A stretch of 64,000 bases of DNA from Arcuatula senhousia (lineage: Eukaryota > Mollusca > Bivalvia > Mytilida > Mytilidae), in the NCBI GenBank assembly GCA_963971305.1, contig OZ020308.1, positions 27,371,275 through 27,435,274 of the forward strand. Direction: 5' to 3'. This document shows, in pieces, positions 1 to 10,612 of the stretch (positions are counted from its first letter, which is position 1; the number at the start of each line of letters is the position of its first letter). Below the pieces are notes generated by a model. It had not been told where the DNA came from and did not search any database. It saw nothing but the letters and a program-made list of their open reading frames with translations. The position numbers and the translations under genes are program-made.

Positions 1-210
1 GAATCTGGTCAGTTCCGCCCACCTAAGCTAACAGGAAATAACATAGGATGCTTCCATACATTTAATTGACATCGATCAAATTAAAAACGTATGGATGATC
101 GATACTAGTTTTAAATCGGCCTTTTAAATCAACCTTTCGTTGGGTTAGGCAAAGTTACGTTCGTTCGTCAGTTATCGAGAATTCTCCAGTGGAACTTAAA
201 CCTTTTAAAC

Positions 211-391
211 CGACAATTCAATAATTTGACGAATCGAACGAACGTAGCCTTAATGATTTTTAAGAAAGGTTATTTCATTCGATTTGCTTTGATAAGTATA
301 AAGATAATGCAACCAAGTTGATTATAAGAGAAATCTTTTGCGGAGTTCAGTAAAAATTACCTGGATCGATTCGCGTGTTCCTAGGAGTGAT
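211..391 (-). repeat. Truncated copy of a dispersed TIR element (family A)
   Basis: This stretch is a reverse-oriented, diverged copy of the element seen whole at 45632-46011 and interrupted at 39117-40022. Shared blocks include the GATTATAAGAGAAATCTTTT block and the terminal GATTCGCGTGTTCCTAGGAG. The outer end at 391 matches the family terminus; the other half is not recognisable. No coding potential is seen. Confidence 0.6.
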
Positions 392-430
392 ATTGTGAAA
401 AACCATTAACCATACTTTTTTGTCCTTCGA

Positions 431-2212
431 GAACGTATCTTTTTAAAAACTACCTTAACGAAAAAACATCAGACTCAGAGGCTGCGATGACGGATCCTGG
501 TGGGGACCACCTTTGATTAAAAAAATGCACTTCGTGAAAATTCTCGACAACTGGGCTTCTCCCTTCCTTAGTGAAGTGTATGTGGAACCCTTCCTTGCGA
601 AACTTTCTGATCCACCCTGGCTTGAGGGATTAAAGCATACTATTTTTACACCGGAATATCCTGAGTTCTTTGAAAAAAAGGGTTCTCCAATTAGGTAATA
701 ATACAACAATCATCCAGAACTTGCATTGTTAACAAAACTTTAAGCGAATGTTAGTAATTACTGTTCGGAGCACATGCCTTTGCATTGTTTGAAACATAAT
801 GAATTCATACCTTTTTGTCCATAAATAATAGTGCTGTAACAATTTCTTGGAGTAATATCAATATATCAATTTATTTCACACAATACAATAATTCTTTTTA
901 TTTTGTATGTTATTTTATTTCATGGTTGTTATTGTATATGTTTGTTATTTTATGTACAAACAAAATACAACTGTCACAATTATAACAGAATTATTCGAAG
1001 GGGTCGGATAAGGGTTGGTATGTAATTTAAAGGTGATTTCAGTACTTACTTTTAAGGGGAAGTGGTGGACTGTTAAACCTGTGTTCGTCCGTAGTTTTCT
1101 GATTCCGTCACACTTTTTATCTCATCTGACCCGAAGGGTCCGTCTTCCGTTGGCTTTTTCAAACGTCAATTCCTCTAACACCATGGTGCCGCTTCATAAA
1201 GCGATCGTAAGCAAAATACATGTAACTAAATTGTCCGTACTTTTAATGGCAAAATCTAGAGGATTCCGAAAATCTGACAGAAATCTAAGCTGACCATTTT
1301 TAAACCAGGTTTTATAGTACGAAATCCTCCTCATTCTATTCTTAGGGTCCAGTAGTAACATAAACAAAACACGATTGTGAGTCAAAATTTCTGAAAGATA
1401 AATATTTTATATAAAATCTGCATTCTGATTTTAAAAATATCAAAGTTTACCATCCTGACTCACTGGAAGCAATATCTTCTTACTTTCTCACAATATGACA
1501 ACTAATTTTTACAGTATAACTTATGAACGATTCCGAATATGAGGAAATATTCAAGTGACCGAACAGCACAAAATCCGAGTGCGTCTAGCGCAGGAGTGAG
1601 CAGTCATTGTTGGACTATTCTCATGCAGACGCAATGGTTTTCGGGGTGATACTAAAATTTCTGTTCAATCGGAAATCTCGATATCTCACTGCTACAAATA
1701 GAACCGATTTGTGTCTCCATGTATCTCATTATTTAATGAGCTATATAGCGCTATATTACACCCAACCTGTTTATTCTTTATCATCAAATTTTGTCCTTTT
1801 GAACTTCAAATTCAGTTCACCCTATTTTATTTAATTTTAAAAATCTATTGGAATATTACACGAAATCTTTACCCTATTTTATTTTATTTTAAAAATCTAT
1901 TGGAATATTACACGAAATCTTTCCCGAGCCATTGAACATAAACTCTAAGTGCAAAAAGTCTTTCGAAATAGTTCAGTTCCATGAACATGAGTCATGTTTT
2001 GATCGTTTTCTGTCAAAGTAAACGACCAGACAGTATCGTGGTGTTACTAAATTCTCAGAGCAGAGCCCTATGAAGCTATAGCTGTCTGATTTTTGCGTTT
2101 CCTTTTTTATCGTCTAGATAGGGTAAATCGGTCGGGCAATATTCCTACCAGAGGACCTTTCATAGAATATTCATCGTGTAAAATTATTGTTTCAATTTAT
2201 TAAATGTAATAC
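431..2212. other. Intergenic stretch without recognised gene
   Basis: No open frame here has recognisable homology. The only clear structure is a 52-bp unit repeated twice in tandem (about 1820-1923), each copy holding AAAATCTATTGGAATATTAC. Short frames at 455-709 and 1607-1935 look like chance frames in AT-rich DNA. Confidence 0.5.
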
Positions 2213-2624
2213 AATAGAAGAAAATGAGATGTGGAATAAGTGTACGCGACACAACCTACATTATAAACGTATATTTTAAATATCCACAATGGAAAACAGC
2301 CAGCAGCCTTCAATGTGACCAGCGGTCGCTGCTCGCTGTTTTTCAATTGGCCCCTGGATTGAAAATAAAATACATATGATTCAAGCCCAATCCCAAAGTG
2401 CATTGAAAGACCCTCTTCTTGACAAAAAACAATTAACAAAAATTCGACTAAATACAAACATAAGCTATGATAAAGATTCCTGGCTTAGGACAGGCACATT
2501 AAAATGTGGCGGGGTTAAACTAGTTTTTTGGCGCCAACCTTCCCCCTAATGATAATCAATAACAAAGCACAAACTAACACACAGTAAAAATCAAATCGAT
2601 AGAAGTTCAATTCAACAAGAGAGT
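2213..2624 (-). repeat. Downstream pseudo-LTR of the Naiad element
   Basis: This is a direct repeat of 6348-6759 with the same length and no visible mismatch. It contains an open frame of about 80 codons on the element's sense strand (within 2200-2457) that is equally present in the other copy. It is probably a consequence of sequence identity rather than selection. The outer edge at 2213 is where similarity stops. Confidence 0.85.
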
Positions 2625-2676
2625 ATCTGAGACAAAAGGACAACAGGTAATTAACGGGACGTAAAGATACTCTCTT
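2617..2676. repeat. 12-bp inverted repeat at the inner edge of the pseudo-LTR
   Basis: AAGAGAGTATCT (2617-2628) is matched by its exact reverse complement at 2665-2676. The pseudo-LTR similarity ends inside the first arm at 2624. The arms could form a stem of 12 bp with a 36-nt loop in the 3' part of the element RNA. Confidence 0.7.
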
Positions 2677-2733
2677 GAGAACACTCGAAGTTACTGACAG
2701 CTAGCTAAGAAGCATCCATCGACTGATGTAAAA

Positions 2734-2785
2734 AAATCAAGTATGTCGATTTTAAATCCGACACAACACGTCAAACACTTGATTT
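2734..2785 (-). promoter_or_regulatory. Imperfect stem-loop in the Naiad 3' UTR (SECIS candidate region, not canonical)
   Basis: On the sense (minus) strand a 9-bp outer stem AAATCAAGT/ACTTGATTT encloses an inner stem of about 7 bp (TGTGTCG with CGACATA). Its apical loop holds an AAAA run. The structure begins about 75 nt after the TAA stop. Eukaryotic selenocysteine insertion needs a SECIS hairpin in the 3' UTR, with an AUGA/GA quartet and apical AA. I see unpaired UGA and apical A residues here, but the geometry is not the textbook one, so this is only a candidate. Confidence 0.3.
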
Positions 2786-2861
2786 GATGATGCATCATCA
2801 CACAAAACCGACACACTTGACCGCTGTAATGCTCAAAAATGACATAAGTATAAAAAGGCAA

Positions 2862-5800
2862 TTAACATTTTAAAGTAAGTATCAAATTATCAATATTTTT
2901 ACCAAAGAAGACTAAATTCAAAGATTTTACTAAAATATCCATTTCATAACCTTTATTTAATAAAGTTTTAAGCCAATTTTGCATTCCCAACGGATTGTTT
3001 TTGAATTTATTTGCTCTATAAACAACATTACCGTAGAAATCTGGATGGGATATTCCCTTTACAATCAAAAGTCGTCGTGTACAGTTAAATTTTCCAATAA
3101 GGTATAGATATTTATGATAAAACTTAGTAAACGACTTCACTAATTTGTGGTAACGATATCCTTGTTTTAGTAATTTTTTTGTAATACACTGGTTTTTATC
3201 ATTAAAATCAGACACACCACTGCAGATCCGAGCATATCTTACCAACTGTGAAATATATACTCCGTAAGACGGAGCAAGTGGTACATCTCCCTCTAGAAAA
3301 GGAAAATTCACAATGGGAAATGAAAAGTCATCCCGTTTATCATATATTTTAGTGTGTAATTTTCCATTGATTATACTTAAATCTAGATCTAAAAATGGGC
3401 ATCTATCACCAGTAAGGTTAGATTTATTCAAAGTTAATTCCTTGGGATAAATTTCCGTAATAAAATTAGAAAATGTCGGATTGTTTAGTGAAAGAATGTC
3501 GTCTAAATATCTGTATGTATAATTAAAAGTTTCAATGAGATGTTGTCTGTTAGGGTCTTTTTGAAGTTTTGCCATAAATTGGGATTCATAACAATACAAA
3601 AAAAGGTCAGCAATAAGTGGGGCACAATTAGTTCCCATAGGGATACCAATGACTTGGCGATAAATTGTTCTCCCAAAACGAATATAAATGTTGTCCAAAA
3701 GATAATTTAGAGCAGTTATCGTTTCTGCATCAGTCCAATTGACGTAACCTTTATGAGTCTCGTTGCTAAAAAACGATTTATTAAATAATTTAGAAACTTT
3801 AGAGCAGATATAGTCACTTTTAGATTTATCGAAACACCATTTAACCAAATATTCAAATTGTTTTTTAATAAGACAGTGAGGAAGGTTAGTGTACAAAGTA
3901 GAAAAATCGTAGCTATCAACTGTATGGTAAGTACCTTCAAAAGCGCGAAGTTTGTCTAAAACATCGAGCGAATTTTTCACACTCCAAAAATGATTTATGC
4001 CACTGTTTTCAAATACCTTTTCGCAGTATCGAATAATAAATTCTTTCATAGTAGTCAAAGCAAGTGATAAGATTTTAGAAATATTAGTGAGAGAACACTT
4101 ACTTGAAGCAGATATGAAACGAGATTTATAAGGATTTTTGTGTAGTTTAGGGATCCAGTACATTGTAGGTAGTTTATTGTATGTAGGAGCGGCTCGTAGT
4201 AATGTGGTATTTAAAATATGGTCCTCAATAATACTACATTCTGTAGATTGTACGCGAATAAAAGTGTTGGAACTTTTAATTTCTTGCATCAACACTTCAA
4301 GGTAATATTTTCGTCATACAATAACGACATTATTGGCAGCTTTGTCTGCAGGAACGAAAACGTATTGTGAACCAAGTGAACGCATTTTTGTCTTAATTCT
4401 TTTTAGATATGTATTTGGCCGAAATTCTACAAAGGAGTTTTGAAAATGATTTATTCTGAGTTTAACAATTGACATGAAGTTATTTATAAAATTGTCAAGA
4501 GATTTAGTATCTGCTTCTTCTCTCTTGATCCAAGATTTACAGAAAGAGAGAAGTGCAGTTTTGATACAATCGATGCAAGAATTCCAATTGATCTTTGAGG
4601 GGGGTCTAAATTTTGGGCCCTTTTTCAGAAAATTTATTACCTCTGGGTCCTTGACGATGGTAAGGTCACCGGTAACAACATGGTCACAAGGAACATATTT
4701 AAAATCAGAATTACAACAGTCGCATGACAAAGGAATATTCGTATCCAGTTCTTCATCAGTAGTGGTTGACGTATAATTAAAAATAATGTTTCGGGTAGGT
4801 TTTTTATATTTATAAGATACAATAGGAGGTTCAGTATTAGAAAAATAAGGTGGAATGAGATCTTTGATTTTTGGATCCGCAAATATGCTAGATATGTTTA
4901 TAAAATCAAGTCCTCTATTAATATATGTTAATTTGATAAAATGTCGAATGTGGTCTAGAGGACTATCAATTTTTGGAAACAATTTAAAATAACAGAATGC
5001 ATTTATGATAAGTGCACCTTCATATAAGGGACTGGCGTGAGATATAGTTTCACAGTCCAGTTTAATATTGTTTAGTTTAGAAATAGGTATAGAACACAGT
5101 TTACAAAGTAATTGATGTCTTCCGTTGTTTTTAAATATTTTAACAAGATCAGTAATGGTAATGTTTGAACGATGTTGTATTCTAGTATTACGATTTATTC
5201 GCCTACCATGCGACCGCTTGTTCCTTTTACGAGGAACCGTTAAATTCATGAAATTAAAGTTTGAAGATCTGGATATGTTACCTTGTCCCATGATGTTATC
5301 GTTAAGACCCAGAGGGTAAGCCGTTTGGAGTTTTTTAATCCACTCCAGTTCTGCAAGTCGTCTTGCCTTGCAAAACTGGCGTTTACTTAAATTGGAATCT
5401 CTTTTAATGATTTCAATGGGTTGAACCTTTATGTACTGAATGTCATGATTATGCTTATTTAAATGTTGATATAAAAGGCATTTATATTTTTTGAACCGAC
5501 GAAAGCGATAGAGATGTTCAGCTGTTCGTTTTGATAAATATCTGCCGGTCTCCCCAACATATTGAATGTTGCAACCAGGTTTTGATCATGTAATTAAATA
5601 TATCAAATTGTTTGTACGTCAGCTGACATCTTCAGTGAGCTGAATAGAAAATTTTCGTCCATTTACAGAAGATTTGACAGTGGTGTCCCTGATTAATCTG
5701 TTTCATGTTTGTCATTTTGGAGCATTACATGGAGAAATTTTAGGATATCCACGGTAAGAGCTGTTAAAGTTACCTGTTTTAGTTGTGTTTATTTTATTAT

Positions 5801-5963
5801 GGTTTCGATTTTGAACTTGAGACGATTGAACAGAAGTTTTAAAATTATTTCTGGTATTGTAAGGGTGGCCATTATTTACATTAGAGTGACGGGTTACGTT
5901 AGATGTGGATATCCTAGGTTTGGGTATACAATTAAATGTTCTTTTTCTATTTCGTAATATCAT
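2862..5963 (-). CDS. Naiad polyprotein: GIY-YIG endonuclease plus reverse transcriptase with five in-frame UGA codons (probable selenoprotein)
   Basis: The single frame has 1,034 codons from ATG at 5963 to TAA at 2864-2862. It contains no TAA or TAG and no frameshift, but five TGA codons at 5714-5712, 5705-5703, 5621-5619, 5588-5586 and 4316-4314 (residues 84, 87, 115, 126, 550). Residues 1-83 form a basic N-terminus ending in a Cys-x4-UGA-x2-UGA cluster. Residues 120-137 carry the GIY-YIG core (LIYLI and QYVGET), with UGA126 and C131 placed like the Cys pair of the CCHH motif of these endonucleases, followed by His-rich residues. C414-D-C416 is the CxC linker motif. RT motifs are YWIPKLHKNP (602-611), DFSTLYT (686-692), GIPMGTNCAP (773-782) and YLDD (819-822). 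UGA550 follows the PADKAANN motif at a site I recall as often Cys in relatives. Reading UGA as selenocysteine is an inference; Craig et al. reported this for Naiads of spiders and clams. Confidence 0.85.
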
Positions 5964-6802
5964 GATGGTAGTCGTAAGGAGAGAAGATGGTGCTCAAAAA
6001 CACAATAGGATCGGTATGAAAGCATATGTATTAAGCTGAATATAATATAATAAGGTATAACGGACTAATCTATCCTGCTATAACTACTATGAATTCCCGA
6101 CAAGATAACATAAGAACGCAACAACATAAAAACAACAACAGGGACAAGTAGTAAAAGCAGGACAGATTAGAAAACCAAAGAGGTGGGCGATAAAATATAA
6201 AGTAAATGAAGGTGGAAGTGGGTGGGAAACTATGTAAGCTATCACGTGTACAGGTATACCATCATTAAAATATATAAGAGCATACACCTCAAGCACGGGG
6301 ATACGTTCTACTGCATCCACACAGCACAAGAGACAAACTCTGCAAAAAATAGAAGAAAATGAGATGTGGAATAAGTGTACGCGACACAACCTACATTATA
6401 AACGTATATTTTAAATATCCACAATGGAAAACAGCCAGCAGCCTTCAATGTGACCAGCGGTCGCTGCTCGCTGTTTTTCAATTGGCCCCTGGATTGAAAA
6501 TAAAATACATATGATTCAAGCCCAATCCCAAAGTGCATTGAAAGACCCTCTTCTTGACAAAAAACAATTAACAAAAATTCGACTAAATACAAACATAAGC
6601 TATGATAAAGATTCCTGGCTTAGGACAGGCACATTAAAATGTGGCGGGGTTAAACTAGTTTTTTGGCGCCAACCTTCCCCCTAATGATAATCAATAACAA
6701 AGCACAAACTAACACACAGTAAAAATCAAATCGATAGAAGTTCAATTCAACAAGAGAGTTGTCTAAGTTGTCTAAACTAAGAGGTACATCTTTATACCCC
6801 TA

Positions 6803-7093
6803 AAATGAATACGATATAAATGTGCACTACATTTCATATACACCATGGCCAGTTGATGTACACGTTTAGCATTGTTGACCTTTTACCTCTAATTTAATCA
6901 ATACTAATTTAATTTTACCTTTAATTTAATCAATACTAATTTAATTTTACCTTTAATTTAATCAATACTAATTTAATTTTACCTTTAATTTAATCAATAC
7001 AATAAGGAAAGGTCAACAATGCTTACGTGTACATCAACTGGCCATGATGTATCGGTATATGAAATGTAGTGTACATTTATATCGTATTCATTT
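6803..7093. mobile_element. Fold-back MITE with ~80-bp terminal inverted repeats and internal 32-bp tandem repeats
   Basis: The left arm (6803-6884) and right arm (7008-7093) are near-perfect reverse complements. Shared blocks include AATGAATACGATATAAATGT and TGGCCAGTTGATGTACACGT. Between the arms lie about 3.5 tandem copies of a 32-bp AT-rich unit (6886-7002). No transposase frame is present. It begins about 45 bp outside the Naiad pseudo-LTR. Confidence 0.8.
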
Positions 7094-8193
7094 CGCTTAC
7101 TAGTCAGTTAAGAGCTGTGCAGCTCATGTTTTTCGTTATATTGTATATATGTGCTGACTTTAAATAAAATTCACTTACTTACTTCATACATATAATTATT
7201 CAAGTGGTCGGAGCCAAATTATGGATTTCTAATCAAATGTTTAAGGTGAAAAAAAAGACATATGTTTCAAGTTGGGGAAAAACATATCTTCTTTATTTTA
7301 CTGCTTATATTTAGCTCTGCCTTTTAACGCTTTAGCACTTTGCTTTACTGAACGAACTGAATGCATGGAGTATTGTCCCATATAAAGACAGGTCAACATT
7401 GAGTATCGTCAAATGTACAAAGATAAACTTTATTCGTTTTTCTTCAAATTCGAACATAAGCATTCAAGAAAATACTCAAAGCGTATCAAAGGGTTTGGAA
7501 AATTGTCTATGAGTATTTACACTTCTCCATTAAACAGACACACAAAAGTCAAAACATACAAATGCTTACATATAACGTTGGTTAAATATTGTTCGGCATC
7601 TATAAATGAAAAAAAAAAGATTTTAAATACAAAAAAAAAACATTTAATATATAACCAAGTTATATTCAAAGTAGTTACCTTGTATTTGAGTGTATTAAGG
7701 GATGACATTATATTTGTTACCCAACCTATGAATAAACTAAGGTCATGCCATTAAAAAAAAATCAAAAAGATATAAATGGGGCATTTAAATGCAAAAGCCC
7801 AAAAGACAAACAACATCCTACAGCACAAAACAACCAAACAGTCATGAACTAAATTGTAACGAGAGTAAATTCCGGTGTTCCGGAAGGGTGGGCAGTTCCT
7901 GCTTGTCGCAATTCATCTGCATGTCGCGTTGTCATTATTTCCGTTGTGCAAGACCAAATCGACGGTCTTTTAGTGTGAAAGTAAACACACTTCTAAGCAC
8001 ACCTTGATGGGTTCACCAGAATTATTAAAACTTCACTTAGACTCCGATCTAGACATTATTTGGTATGTTTTGTCTTGTCAAGAAAAAACAAAAAAAAGCT
8101 TTGAAAACGTTTTGTATTCGGATATTTGATTACGTGATTTTAAACATCATCTTATCCAGCACATTATTTTTAAACAAAATCTTTACGGCTAAC
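7094..8193. other. Intergenic stretch, no recognised gene
   Basis: The frame at 7413-7754 (113 codons, Lys-rich, on poly-A runs) shows no recognisable family. A GC-richer island at 7860-8010 looks like a repeat fragment. Nothing else can be supported. Confidence 0.4.
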
Positions 8194-8198
8194 TCATC

Positions 8199-8562
8199 CA
8201 CGCCTGGGAAACTCGAAAGTCGCAACCAAAATTCCGGGATCCGAAATCTTGTGATTTTCATTTAATGTAATAAACTTGAAAAATCGAAGCCTGAATGTCA
8301 CTCCATGCATATTTCTTGAATAAGTGTAAATAAAGCAAAAACAGTTTATTTTGTTCAATTAATAACGTTAAATTACATTTTTCCTTGAATCCGGACTTGT
8401 CCTGGTTAATAAAATCGCCTTGACAATACAAAACCAATTACTGGCTTAAAATACAGGCTTAACTATTCACATGGAGTGACATTCTCTGATTCTTGCAAAA
8501 AAACGTTCAATAAACTTCCGGGTAACAATATTTGGTTGCGACTTGCGAGTTTCCCAGGCGTG
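8199..8562. mobile_element. MITE with ~38-bp TIRs and 5-bp target duplication
   Basis: The ends CACGCCTGGGAAACTCG (8199) and CGAGTTTCCCAGGCGTG (to 8562) are reverse complements, and the similarity extends inwards through AAGTCGCAACCAAA. Flanks are TCATC (8194-8198) and TCATC (8563-8567). A second nested inverted pair, AATGTCACTCCATG (8293-8306) and its complement (8470-8483), lies inside. There is no coding capacity. Confidence 0.75.
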
Positions 8563-8567
8563 TCATC

Positions 8568-9086
8568 TTACCAGGGGAGATTACGTAGTAGAAACTTGCA
8601 TAGGTAGGTAACACAAATACAATGTATTTTGACTGATTAATAACTTTTTTTTAAATTATAACAAGAATTTAATAAAGCAATTAATCTCACACCAAAGAAA
8701 AGTTTTATCATGCTTATAATAATATTAAGCATTTATAAAATTATTAAAAAGAATGAACTATTTGTATATAACAAATTGAAATCGAAAGTAAGTTGTCAAT
8801 TCCACATTTTTGATTAGTAAACTTTCATTGAAAAAGTTCTAAAATGCAATTTTAAGCGTACTAAGCAATGCATTTCAGTAGCCCAAATGAGCCCAGACAG
8901 TTCCCCAAGAAAAAAAAAATAATACACAAATCAAACCCAATGACCAACAGAAATCGAAAGTAGGCATATTTACATGTCAATAGAGAAACTTTCATTACAT
9001 AAATTTACCATAGAAAATATGAAAATTGAAAAAAAGGAACGCGCACTTATAATTTTCTTCTTTTTAAGGTTAAGGGTATAACAGCA
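8568..9086. other. Upstream region of the 9.1-kb gene
   Basis: AT-rich DNA with two diverged copies of a ~65-bp segment (8777-8850 and 8950-9010, both beginning AAATCGAAAGTA and holding AAACTTTCATT). A pyrimidine run followed by AAG at about 9058-9069 could be a splice acceptor for a 5' UTR exon just before the ATG. No TATA box can be assigned with confidence. Confidence 0.35.
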
Positions 9087-9656
9087 ATGTCTTTTAGCAG
9101 TTCGTCAAAGAGCAGCCGCAGCAAGTCCGAGAGCAAAGGCGACAGCTGGACATACAAGCTTTATTTCGACCCTGAGGCAGACAAAAATTCCAAAAAAAGC
9201 CACTACTTTGATAAGCAGGAGTTAATAGATAAGCTCACCGATGTCGTTGATGTAACGATTCTTAATGTTTATGCATATAGGTCGAAGCTGTGGAGCATTG
9301 AAATACTGCCATTCTTGATATATCACTTATTTATCGTTTTTCAAACTTCTGATAAATGGTGGTGGTCTATTGAAAAACATTCGGATGGGATAACAATTCA
9401 GAGAAGCAAATATAAAATATCCGTCAAGGATTATTGCAAGCAAGAGGAAAGAAATGCAGTCACATGCACCAAGGAGTCTAAAGGCAGAAAAACAGTCCGG
9501 GAATTGGTAACATGGCTTGTTACCAACAACGCACTAGAAGATGTATATCACTACACGGACAGTAATTGCAAAACTTTTGCAAAAAATGTATTTTCTTACA
9601 TCGCAGTTGACGACCTGTATTGGTATGATAGTGCTTTTAGTGGATGGTTTTGGTAA
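9087..9656 (+). CDS. Small LRAT/NlpC-P60-like (permuted papain-fold) protein, single exon
   Basis: The uninterrupted frame of 189 aa starts at ATG 9087. Residues 1-20 are a Ser/Lys-rich disordered tail. The rest is compact and rich in aromatic residues. H80 in IYHLFIVF is followed by WWWSIEKHSDG (91-101) and, near the C-terminus, by C161 in SNCKTFAKNVF. A histidine in a beta-strand, a second polar residue (E96 or H98) and a cysteine opening a helix (N-C-x-x-F-A) is the order used by permuted papain-fold hydrolases and acyltransferases of the LRAT/NlpC-P60/PPPDE type. The substrate cannot be told. There is no signal peptide or clear membrane segment apart from a hydrophobic strand at 72-86. 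The gene might have an upstream untranslated exon. The family call is by motif order only, so an uncharacterised metazoan family is also possible. Confidence 0.6.
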   Translation: MSFSSSSKSSRSKSESKGDSWTYKLYFDPEADKNSKKSHYFDKQELIDKLTDVVDVTILNVYAYRSKLWSIEILPFLIYHLFIVFQTSDKWWWSIEKHSDGITIQRSKYKISVKDYCKQEERNAVTCTKESKGRKTVRELVTWLVTNNALEDVYHYTDSNCKTFAKNVFSYIAVDDLYWYDSAFSGWFW

Positions 9657-10500
9657 ACTCGGTTACGATCTAACTTTTTTTAAATCTTTTTTAAGATCTG
9701 AAACTGAATTCTTTGGAAACTCTGATCTGACGATTGTGTTTTTAAAAACGATAAGATCTAGTTGATTATTATTTATTTAGTTATCTTCTGCATCATGTGC
9801 AAGCCCTATTATTGATCTTTATTCTTAAAATGTTTTCTTGCTAGTTCAACAGTAAAAACAGTATTCAATACTTGAACATCAGATTTTCATTTTGAACTTT
9901 GAAAATATCCATGAATGAAGAATTCAGTCAAATTCAACTCAACAAAATCTAATTAAATTTGATATGTAGCAAGAACAACATAATTATGTAGTTATGCATT
10001 AATTTTACCAGGGAATTTTCATCCTCAAAATTTTGAAGCGAGCTATATATGAACATTTTAACTTTGAAATTTTAAAGGTACGAGAGATATCGTTTTATTT
10101 GCAGACAAAAGCAAACTTAAATCTTATATTTTGAAGGCCTGCTTAGTGACGAGGGCGTCCTATAGCTTCACTTTGTCCGTTCGTCTGTTTTTTTTTTTTT
10201 TGTATGTTAGATTTTGTACATGTTATAGTATGTAACACACAAAGATGAGCTTATCACAATTTCATAGATATACAATGTAGCTGAAACATTTATGGGGAAA
10301 TTTAAATCTTATGTAGAAAATTACATATTTTGAGAACACTATACTTAAAAACTCTTCGCAATTCACAAAATTATTGTGTTAACTATATGAGAGTTCAATA
10401 TATTTTCAGATTAAAAGAATTTTTATTATTTTGTGGCTCAGGTACCAGCGGATCTGAACCTTAGGTGACTAAATGTGATAACGCCAGCCATGTGAACTAA
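9657..10500. other. Intergenic stretch downstream of the LRAT-like gene
   Basis: Nothing coding is seen. 10140-10260 (TTTGTCCGTTCGTCTG followed by a T run) resembles a dispersed repeat of which a relative lies at about 36190-36300. Confidence 0.35.
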
Positions 10501-10612
10501 GTTTATTTCTTTAATTATTTTACAATTAAAGTTAAAGATTTTCATTAACAATTCACATATATTTTAATATTATTTATAAATAGTTTAGCCTATTATAATT
10601 CTCAACAATCAA

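Larger units (their letters stand above)
2213..6759 (-). mobile_element. Naiad-type Penelope-like retroelement (N-terminal GIY-YIG), apparently full length
   Basis: The element reads on the minus strand. It consists of a 412-bp upstream pseudo-LTR (6348-6759), a 5' leader, one long reading frame (5963 to 2862), a 3' UTR and a second pseudo-LTR (2213-2624). The two 412-bp copies are collinear without indels at an offset of 4,135 bp and look identical by eye, so the insertion is young. Domain order is GIY-YIG endonuclease, CxC linker, then reverse transcriptase. This permuted order defines the Chlamys/Naiad clade of Penelope-like elements, as opposed to canonical Penelopes with a C-terminal endonuclease. 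I found no hammerhead motif in the pseudo-LTRs, in line with what is reported for Naiads. Confidence 0.85.

Noticed and set aside
455..709. 84-codon frame (and its complement at 513-698)
   Set aside because: Both strands are open over the same stretch with no family features; probably chance.
2200..2457. 85-codon frame in the pseudo-LTR, repeated at 6308-6592
   Set aside because: The two frames are identical only because the pseudo-LTRs are identical. No family features, and it overlaps the element's UTR.
2785..2798. Palindrome GATGATGCATCATC with ATGA as SECIS quartet
   Set aside because: The sequence after ATGA does not pair with the segment before the next GA, so helix II cannot form.
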